Origin: DATAYF01 sp036272735
Lineage (GTDB): Bacteria; Chloroflexota; Ktedonobacteria; Ktedonobacterales; Ktedonobacteraceae
Length of the DNA: 5,375 nucleotides
Direction of reading: 5' to 3'
Assembly (NCBI GenBank): GCA_036272735.1
Contig: DATAYF010000098.1
Span: forward strand, 1-5,375
Notes under the pieces: model-generated
What the model was told of the DNA's origin: nothing
Seen by the model: only the letters and a program-made list of their open reading frames with translations
Database searches by the model: none
Part shown: positions 1-4,257 of the stretch, piece by piece
Numbering within the stretch: position 1 is the stretch's first letter
How the letters are laid out: the number at the start of each line of letters is the position of its first letter
Program-made: the position numbers and the translations under genes

Positions 1-601
1 CGTTCCAGTCGATGCGGGCAGGCAGGCGGTCGTCTTTCCAGATCAGAAAGCCCTGATGCCCCTCTTCGGGCTTGTGCAGGACAAAGCGCAGCCCCGTATC
101 ATTGCGCTTGTTTTCGATACTGGAAAGGCCGCGTCCCCCGCTTTTGAAGCGGACCCGGCGAGCCTGGCCCAGGCAGACTCGGTTGAGCGCCCGGTAGGCG
201 CGGGTGGCCAGGGTTTGCGAGAGCCTCGCATCCAGGTGCTCAGCCAGCCAGGACACGCGTGCAGCCTTGGCGTAGGAGTGGAACGCATATTCGGAGAAGC
301 CTGACTTCTGCCGTAACGCCGCGAAGGCGGCTTGTCGCTCTTGCTTGTGGGAACGAGGGATGGCGCGAGCAGCTTGCCAGGCCGGATCTGCCCGCATGCG
401 ACGCACGCGTTTTTGTCCTTCGGAGAGCAGCGCATTGTAGAGGTGTCTGCCGGCTTCCAGGTGGGCACGCAGGCGTTTGGCCTGCCCTTCGTCGACGACC
501 AGAGGCAACTCGAGCAGAAAGGTCGGGGTCTGCTGGCTTTGCTGCTCAGTTTCCTGAGTGGAGTGTGTGTGCTTCGTGCGCTTTGGGTGCTGCCGTGCCA
601 T
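1..601 (-). CDS. tnpB: IS200/IS605-type TnpB (OrfB) RNA-guided nuclease/transposase protein, N-terminal part, cut by the window edge
   Basis: TnpB proteins are transposon-encoded, RNA-guided RuvC-fold nucleases that act on DNA and help IS200/IS605 elements persist. On the minus strand a frame stays open from the ATG at 601-599 to the left edge, 200 complete codons without a stop. After a polar leader rich in Gln, Thr and His (about residues 1-25), the family-like N-terminal part starts at about 27 (TFLLELPLVVDEGQ) and contains RHLYNALL (52-59), a basic stretch RRVRFKSGGRG (148-158) and ENKRNDTGLRFVL (163-175). The pattern matches TnpB-like proteins I recall from Ktedonobacteria. The start is supported by AGAAAGG seven bases upstream and by a good promoter. 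The RuvC acidic residues and C-terminal zinc finger would lie beyond the left edge, so catalytic integrity cannot be judged. No tnpA is seen upstream. Family call is from memory of the sequence pattern. Confidence 0.8.
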   Translation of the reverse strand, partial: MARQHPKRTKHTHSTQETEQQSQQTPTFLLELPLVVDEGQAKRLRAHLEAGRHLYNALLSEGQKRVRRMRADPAWQAARAIPRSHKQERQAAFAALRQKSGFSEYAFHSYAKAARVSWLAEHLDARLSQTLATRAYRALNRVCLGQARRVRFKSGGRGLSSIENKRNDTGLRFVLHKPEEGHQGFLIWKDDRLPARIDWN

Positions 602-608
602 CCGCCTG

Positions 609-615
609 CCTTTCT
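609..615 (-). promoter_or_regulatory. Ribosome-binding site of tnpB
   Basis: The minus strand reads AGAAAGG here, then seven bases (CAGGCGG), then the ATG at 601-599. The purine-rich match and the spacing fit a functional Shine-Dalgarno site. They select this ATG over internal Met codons at 69 and beyond. Confidence 0.6.
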
Positions 616-636
616 GATCTAGGAACCTCTGTTCTA

Positions 637-665
637 ATAATAACGAATCGAGGAGCACGTGTCAA
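637..665 (-). promoter_or_regulatory. Near-consensus sigma-70-type promoter of tnpB
   Basis: On the minus strand a perfect -35 box TTGACA (665-660) is followed by a 17-base spacer and the -10 box TATTAT (642-637; five of six matches to TATAAT). Transcription would begin at about 630, giving a leader of about 30 bases that contains the AGAAAGG ribosome-binding site. Box quality, optimal spacing and position relative to the ATG agree, making this the best promoter match I found in the window. Confidence 0.75.
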
Positions 666-680
666 GCGTTTCCCTCGATT
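646..680. repeat. 8-base inverted repeat flanking the -35 box of the tnpB promoter
   Basis: AATCGAGG (646-653) and CCTCGATT (673-680) are perfect reverse complements separated by 19 bases. The tnpB -35 hexamer (660-665) lies in the gap and the left arm lies in the promoter spacer. The dyad could be an operator for a repressor or a DNA hairpin of the transposon end. The arms are seen directly; the role is inferred. Confidence 0.6.
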
Positions 681-722
681 TCAAGCGGTCCAGGGCCTCG
701 CGCCCCTCCCACACAAGGAACG

Positions 723-761
723 GCGCTTCATCCCCGGGTTGAAACACAGGGGCTTTCGCGC
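723..761. repeat. Imperfect hairpin at the upstream end of the IS element
   Basis: GCGC (723-726) pairs with GCGC (758-761). A symmetric 5x5 mismatch (TTCAT against CTTTC) follows, then CCCC (732-735) pairs with GGGG (749-752) around a 13-base apical loop. Stem-internal loop-stem structures of this kind are the recognition hairpins of IS200/IS605 ends, bound as single-stranded DNA by TnpA. A smaller GGGC/GCCC stem (693-696 with 702-705) lies between this hairpin and the promoter dyad. Nothing coding is supported between 602 and 888; the remaining bases hold only these structures, the tnpB promoter and the leader of the next gene. Confidence 0.5.
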
Positions 762-785
762 TCGGATGACTGTAAACAAGCGGGC

Positions 786-813
786 TTCACCATTTGTTAG
801 TGGCTTTTATACT
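786..813 (+). promoter_or_regulatory. Possible promoter of the WXG100 gene
   Basis: TTCACC (786-791; four of six matches to TTGACA), a 16-base spacer and TATACT (808-813; five of six matches to TATAAT) precede the small gene at 889. The predicted transcript would start near 820 with a leader of about 70 bases. The -35 box is weak, so the call is tentative. The site lies just outside the inferred IS boundary, so the gene would keep its own promoter beside the element. Confidence 0.4.
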
Positions 814-888
814 GGACATAAGGCACCATCACACCAACCACTAAAGATACTTCTATTGCACGGTGCAGGTGAGAAGGAGAGGGTTTTT

Positions 889-1167
889 ATGGGAGCAGCC
901 AATGTCCATGCAGAGCGTCTACGTAACCTTGCCGGTGTGTTTACCCAACTCAACGAAAAGCTTCAGCACGACACGTTACCTACCATTCATGAAGGTCTTC
1001 AGCAATTAGAGGACGAGTGGATGGGCGTGAGCCGCCATCGTTATGATGGCCTCTATTATGAGTGGTCCCTGCTGGTGGAACGCCTGTGTAGTCTGAATGA
1101 AGACGTCACTACGCACCTGAAAGAAACCGCTTCGCGCTTTGATAAAGCCGCTCGTGATGTTGTGTAA
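889..1167 (+). CDS. WXG100-family (ESAT-6-like) small protein
   Basis: Encodes 92 residues predicted to form a two-helix hairpin. The turn motif W-M-G is at 44-46, in DEWMGVSRHRYDGLYYEW, which fits the W-x-G plus downstream aromatic and Trp pattern of WXG100 proteins. Length is near the usual 100 residues, there is no signal peptide, and both halves are heptad-like. Family members are substrates or partners of type VII secretion and are often exported as helical dimers. The canonical C-terminal YxxxD/E export signal is not clean here (SRFDKAARDVV ends the protein), so secretion is uncertain. The ATG at 889 is chosen because AAGGAG (874-879) lies nine bases upstream. The frame is open as far back as 259, but that part is antisense to tnpB and through the IS end and does not look like protein. 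No secretion-machine gene is in the window. The next gene starts 169 bases later with its own likely promoter. Confidence 0.72.
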   Translation: MGAANVHAERLRNLAGVFTQLNEKLQHDTLPTIHEGLQQLEDEWMGVSRHRYDGLYYEWSLLVERLCSLNEDVTTHLKETASRFDKAARDVV

Positions 1168-1266
1168 TCTATCACAGACCAATTGTCCCAAGATGGTCCC
1201 TATGGTGCTCTCTCTGTGCCACAGTATAGAAAATAGGCATGCTGGCGAGAGGTAGCTGGAAAAGCA

Positions 1267-1275
1267 TGGTATGAT
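1267..1275 (+). promoter_or_regulatory. Possible extended -10 promoter of the desulfurase operon
   Basis: TGG followed directly by TATGAT (1270-1275) forms a TGn-extended -10 element with five of six -10 matches. No acceptable -35 box lies at the proper distance, which is typical of extended -10 promoters. Transcription would start near 1282, about 55 bases before the desulfurase ATG. The 1168-1336 gap shows no clear terminator for the upstream gene and no riboswitch that I recognise. Confidence 0.35.
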
Positions 1276-1336
1276 ATCAATACAGCTTCTCCAAACACAA
1301 AAATAGAGCACATCTGGCGAGGGAAGGTCACTATTT

Positions 1337-2512
1337 ATGGTTACGCATCCGGGATTAGCGAACGGTCCCATCTATCTCGATTACAACGCTACCACTCCGG
1401 TTGATCCTCTGGTGGTAGAGGCGATGTTCCCCTATCTCTCAACGCAATTTGGCAATCCCTCAAGCACACACACCTACGCAAAAACAACCCACGCGGCTCT
1501 GGATCACGCTCGTGCGCAGGTCGCTCAATTGCTGGGTTGCGCCTCCGACGAGATCGTTTTCACCGGTGGAGGCTCGGAAAGCGATACCTTAGCCATTCGC
1601 GGCGTCGCTCTGGCAAATCGCTCGCGTGGTAATCACATCATTACGCAAGTCACCGAACATCCCGCTGTACTCAACGTCTGCCGTGCCCTGACGCAGCACT
1701 ACGGTATGCACGTCACCTATCTCCCCGTAGACGAATTTGGACGCGTGCAGCCCCAGGACGTGAAAGCGGCGTTGAATGAGCAAACCATCCTGGTCTCGAT
1801 AATGTCTGCCAATAACGAGACGGGCACAATCCAGCCGATAGCTGAAATCGCCCAGATTGTTCATTCTTATAGCCATGATATAGGTGTGCATACGGACGCG
1901 GCGCAGGTTGTGGGGAAAATTCCCGTGGACGTTGGGGCGCTGGGTGTTGACCTGCTCACGGTGGCCGGGCACAAACTCTATGCCCCCAAGGGCGTTGGCG
2001 CGCTGTACGTACGTCGTGGCTGGCGTCTTGAACCGGCAATCTATGGCGGTGGTCAGGAGGCCGGGCGTCGGGCGGGCACCGAAAATGTGGCCTTCGCTGT
2101 CGCGTTGGGCATGGCGGCCCAGCTTGCCGCTGAACAATTGCCTGCAAGTACCGCCAAATTACGCGCACTCAGAGACGATTTATATCAGCAGCTAGCACAA
2201 GTCGGTCCTGAAAGCGTTCACCTCAACGGCCACGTGACCAAACGTTTGCCGAATACGCTCAACGTCAGTATCGATGGCATCATTGGCGAGGAGATACTGG
2301 CCGCTATCCCGTCCATTGCCAGCTCGACCGGTTCGGCCTGCCATGAAGGAAGTACAGAACCGTCAAGCGTACTATTGGCGATGGGGCTTTCACGAGAGCG
2401 AGCGCTGGGAGCATTGCGTCTCACCCTGGGGCGCTGGTCCACCAGAGAAGAAGTCACAAAAGCCGCCATATTGCTTATACAAACTGTAGACTCCTTTAGG
2501 AATAAGCAGTAA
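1337..2512 (+). CDS. Cysteine desulfurase, NifS/IscS class (group I), with a selenocysteine-lyase-like catalytic loop
   Basis: A cytosolic PLP enzyme of aminotransferase class V, 391 residues (family normally about 380-410). It removes sulfur from L-cysteine, giving alanine and a protein persulfide for Fe-S clusters, thiolated tRNA or cofactors. Landmarks: YLDYNATTP (13-21), FGNPSSTH (38-45), EHPA with His107, NNETG (159-163), HTDAAQ with Asp187 and Gln190, the PLP lysine Lys213 in VAGHKLYAPKGVG, GGGQEAGRRAGTENV (237-251), the mobile catalytic Cys335 in STGSACHEGSTEPS, and LRLTLGRW (360-367). AGGGAAGG (1320-1327) ends nine bases before the ATG. The long Cys loop marks group I, not SufS. Its A-C-H order and LPNTLNVSIDG (304-314) recall selenocysteine lyases, so selenocysteine could be a substrate. 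The glycine-rich loop reads GGGSES instead of the common GATES/GGTES. It probably shares a transcript with the next PLP gene. No IscU, SufU or tRNA-thiolation partner is visible. Confidence 0.92.
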   Translation: MVTHPGLANGPIYLDYNATTPVDPLVVEAMFPYLSTQFGNPSSTHTYAKTTHAALDHARAQVAQLLGCASDEIVFTGGGSESDTLAIRGVALANRSRGNHIITQVTEHPAVLNVCRALTQHYGMHVTYLPVDEFGRVQPQDVKAALNEQTILVSIMSANNETGTIQPIAEIAQIVHSYSHDIGVHTDAAQVVGKIPVDVGALGVDLLTVAGHKLYAPKGVGALYVRRGWRLEPAIYGGGQEAGRRAGTENVAFAVALGMAAQLAAEQLPASTAKLRALRDDLYQQLAQVGPESVHLNGHVTKRLPNTLNVSIDGIIGEEILAAIPSIASSTGSACHEGSTEPSSVLLAMGLSRERALGALRLTLGRWSTREEVTKAAILLIQTVDSFRNKQ

Positions 2513-2578
2513 AATAGAAAGTAGTGTGCAGACCGCTTTTAGACAATGACGAAGACGAAAAGGAAGGCAATAATCACT

Positions 2579-3778
2579 ATGACCTTAGATGGTGAAACCA
2601 GGATGCAATACCCTGTGCCTCCGGCCAACGAACATGCTGAACTTCTGAGCTATCGAGCTGAATTTCCTATCTTGCAACGGAAAACCTACTTGAATAGCTG
2701 CTCGTTGGGCGCTCTGTCGCAACGTTCCATGCGCAATATGGAGCAATTTATGGAGTTGTGGAATGAGTGGGGAGCGCATGCATGGTACGAAATCTGGCTT
2801 GGTGAGATTGCGAAGGCTCGGCAAAAATTCGCCACAATCATCGGGGCACAGCTTCACGAAGTGGCGATTGCTCCCAACGTCTCGACAGCACTGAGCACGA
2901 TTGCTTCGTCGCTGGATTATAGCGAGCGCAACACAGTGGTGATGAGCGACATGGATTTTCCGACGCTGGGCTACCAGTGGCTCGCCAAGGAGCGCACCGG
3001 GGTGCAAACCCGTTTTGTCGAAAGTCCTGATCGCGTGCACGTGCCCGTGGAGGCTTTTGCGTCCGCGATAGATCAGAAAACGGCCCTGGTCGCGACTTCA
3101 CGCGTATATTACACTAGCGGCTACATTCAAGATGTTCGCGCTATTTCCGATATAGCCCACAAGCACGGTGCCTATATGCTCATCGACGACTACCAGGGCA
3201 CGGGCCAGATTCCCATCAACGTTAATGCCTTGGACGTCGATTTTCTCGTGACTGGCACGCTGAAATGGCTGCTGGGCGGCCCTGGTTTAGCATTTGTGTA
3301 CGTACGCGAAGGCTTGCTGTCGTCACTGATGCCAACCATGACTGGCTGGTTCGGTCATCGCGAGCAGTTTCAGTTCGATGTACGTAAACTTGTTTTCCGC
3401 GACGATGCCGCACGCCTGGAAATGGGCACACCGGCGGTAGCAGCAATCTATGCCGCGAATGGTGGTTTGGATATCGTCTTAGAGGCAAGCGTCGAAAGTA
3501 TTAGTGAGCGTACCCGTTATCTAACCAATGATTTGATTGCCCGCGCGCGTGAACAAGGCTGGAATGTACGCTCTCCTCAAGAGCCGGAACGGCGTAATTC
3601 GATAGTGATGGTGGAATTTGAGCACCCTGAACATATCGTCGAGGCATTGATTGCGCGTAATATTATCACCGATTATCGCCCCGGCTTGTTACGTATCTCT
3701 CCATATTTTTACAATACCATTGAAGAAAATGCTGTGGTGGTCAATGCCATTGCAGAAATAGTAGGCAAGAATAGCTAG
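2579..3778 (+). CDS. Class-V PLP-dependent enzyme, kynureninase-like
   Basis: A soluble fold-type I PLP enzyme of 399 residues. Landmarks: YLNSCSLGAL (37-46), the cofactor-phosphate region NVSTAL (100-105), MDFPT with the likely ring-stacking Phe127, IDDYQGTG with Asp203 (pyridine nitrogen) and Gln206, the PLP lysine Lys229 in TGTLKWLLGGPG, GWFGH (256-260) and EMGTP (281-285). GWFGH plus GTP is the kynureninase-type arrangement. No catalytic Cys loop like that of the neighbour is present, so it is not a second desulfurase. The substrate cannot be read from sequence; kynureninase, a C-S or C-N lyase, or an aminotransferase-like role are all possible. An outer ATG at 2546 adds 11 residues but has no Shine-Dalgarno site. 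The ATG at 2579 has AGGAAGG (2561-2567), though 11 bases away, and is preferred. It follows the desulfurase by 66 bases (33 from the outer start), suggesting co-transcription. Its stop codon lies inside a 20-base palindrome. Confidence 0.85.
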   Translation: MTLDGETRMQYPVPPANEHAELLSYRAEFPILQRKTYLNSCSLGALSQRSMRNMEQFMELWNEWGAHAWYEIWLGEIAKARQKFATIIGAQLHEVAIAPNVSTALSTIASSLDYSERNTVVMSDMDFPTLGYQWLAKERTGVQTRFVESPDRVHVPVEAFASAIDQKTALVATSRVYYTSGYIQDVRAISDIAHKHGAYMLIDDYQGTGQIPINVNALDVDFLVTGTLKWLLGGPGLAFVYVREGLLSSLMPTMTGWFGHREQFQFDVRKLVFRDDAARLEMGTPAVAAIYAANGGLDIVLEASVESISERTRYLTNDLIARAREQGWNVRSPQEPERRNSIVMVEFEHPEHIVEALIARNIITDYRPGLLRISPYFYNTIEENAVVVNAIAEIVGKNS

Positions 3779-3786
3779 CTATTCTT
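3767..3786. repeat. Perfect 20-base palindrome across the stop codon of the kynureninase-like gene
   Basis: AAGAATAGCTAGCTATTCTT equals its own reverse complement. The TAG stop (3776-3778) is at its centre. In RNA it would fold as an 8-base-pair stem with a CUAG loop, and the zinc-ribbon Shine-Dalgarno site begins eight bases after it. The stem is AU-rich and the tract after it (CTTGTTT) is only moderately T-rich, so a strong intrinsic terminator is doubtful. An attenuator, an mRNA processing or stability hairpin, or a protein-binding operator are alternatives. Confidence 0.7.
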
Positions 3787-3793
3787 CTTGTTT

Positions 3794-3799
3794 GGGAGG
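3794..3799 (+). promoter_or_regulatory. Ribosome-binding site deciding the zinc-ribbon start
   Basis: GGGAGG lies six bases before the ATG at 3806 and three before the adjacent in-frame ATG at 3803. A further in-frame TTG at 3788 lies upstream of this site and would place the Shine-Dalgarno sequence inside the gene. Spacing therefore favours 3806, with 3803 next. Confidence 0.65.
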
Positions 3800-3805
3800 C
3801 AAATG

Positions 3806-4183
3806 ATGCGTTGTCCCAATTGTCATGCAGAATGCATGGATGATGAAATATATTGTCAGCGTTGCGGGGCTGATCTCACTCCTTCTTCGACGAAGATCGT
3901 CACCACGACGCAACACAATTTACCGGCAGCGTGGCAGAATCCACAGTTGCCGCGTAGCGTGGCTGCTAGCGTAGGCGCGGTGGCTTTGGGCGTTGGGATC
4001 GAACTATTGCGGCGTGGCCTGGTTGCTCGTTTGAGCCAACCGACTACTATAGAACAGACGCTGCCCGCATTGGGAAATCTCAAGGATATCCTCGTTCCCC
4101 GTAATAAGTCCGGCAAACGTTTGAAACGGGGCTACGAGGTAGAGGAGACCGTTGTGTACGTGCGCCGCGTGACCCGCCGTTAG
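3806..4183 (+). CDS. Small zinc-ribbon protein with a hydrophobic segment, function unknown
   Basis: Encodes 125 residues. The N-terminus is a compact zinc ribbon with Cys3-PN-Cys6, ten residues, then Cys17-QR-Cys20 followed by GADL, the usual rubredoxin-like knuckle pair of many short bacterial zinc-ribbon proteins. An extra Cys10 lies between the knuckles. A polar Thr/Ser/Gln linker (about 25-50) leads to a hydrophobic stretch SVAASVGAVALGVGIELL (51-68) followed by RR. This could be one membrane-spanning helix or a buried amphipathic helix. The C-terminal 30 residues are strongly basic (KSGKRLKRGY and VRRVTRR), suggesting contact with nucleic acid, RNA or membrane lipid. There is no catalytic motif and I do not recognise a named family. 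It starts 27 bases after the PLP gene and is followed 74 bases later by the exported propeller gene, so it may be the cytosolic or membrane partner of that protein. Real gene: strong ribosome-binding site and clean domain; role unknown. Confidence 0.8.
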   Translation: MRCPNCHAECMDDEIYCQRCGADLTPSSTKIVTTTQHNLPAAWQNPQLPRSVAASVGAVALGVGIELLRRGLVARLSQPTTIEQTLPALGNLKDILVPRNKSGKRLKRGYEVEETVVYVRRVTRR

Positions 4184-4257
4184 CACCCGCAATGCGGATC
4201 GTCGAAGCACGTCAGCTTACATCATTAATAAACCCTCCTTGTGAGCAGAGTATAGAC

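Larger units (their letters stand above)
1..775 (-). mobile_element. Partial IS200/IS605-like element carrying tnpB; upstream (left) end inside the window
   Basis: The tnpB frame plus about 170 bases of structured upstream DNA look like the left part of an IS200/IS605-class element reading leftwards. Such elements have no terminal inverted repeats; they end in subterminal hairpins and insert next to short tetra- or pentanucleotides. A hairpin of fitting shape lies at 723-761, and TTAC (minus strand, 775-772), the target used by some members of the family, lies just outside it. The outer boundary is therefore placed at about 771-775 by inference only. No TnpA gene is visible, so the copy is either a tnpB-only derivative or has its other parts beyond the left edge. 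Confidence 0.45.

Noticed and set aside
43..622. Other open frames overlapping tnpB (43-468 minus, 56-304 plus, 332-622 plus)
   Set aside because: They have no ribosome-binding site and low-complexity Pro/Arg/Ser composition. The tnpB frame has recognisable protein sequence and both promoter and ribosome-binding site.
259..888. Long N-terminal extension of the WXG100 frame, back to an ATG at 259
   Set aside because: This part is antisense to tnpB and runs through the transposon end. It is arginine-rich without domain character, and the strong ribbon of purines (AAGGAG) marks the start at 889.
1176..1200. Weak stem (GACCA with TGGTC) after the WXG100 stop as a terminator
   Set aside because: Only five base pairs with a large loop and no T-tract.
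1589..2469. Open frames inside the desulfurase gene on both strands
   Set aside because: They are shadows of a gene with all family landmarks in its own frame; no independent start signals.
2004..3306. Shared ten-base TGTACGTACG at 2004-2013 and 3297-3306 in the two PLP genes
   Set aside because: Both encode the Y-V-R of the same class-V motif after the PLP lysine. Homologous position plus similar codon use explains it without a DNA-level function.
4187..4197. Small palindrome CCGCAATGCGG between the zinc-ribbon and propeller genes
   Set aside because: Short stem, almost no loop, no T-tract; expected by chance.
4192..4257. Upstream in-frame ATG for the propeller protein
   Set aside because: No Shine-Dalgarno site precedes it, and 22 extra residues would push the basic n-region and hydrophobic core away from the N-terminus.
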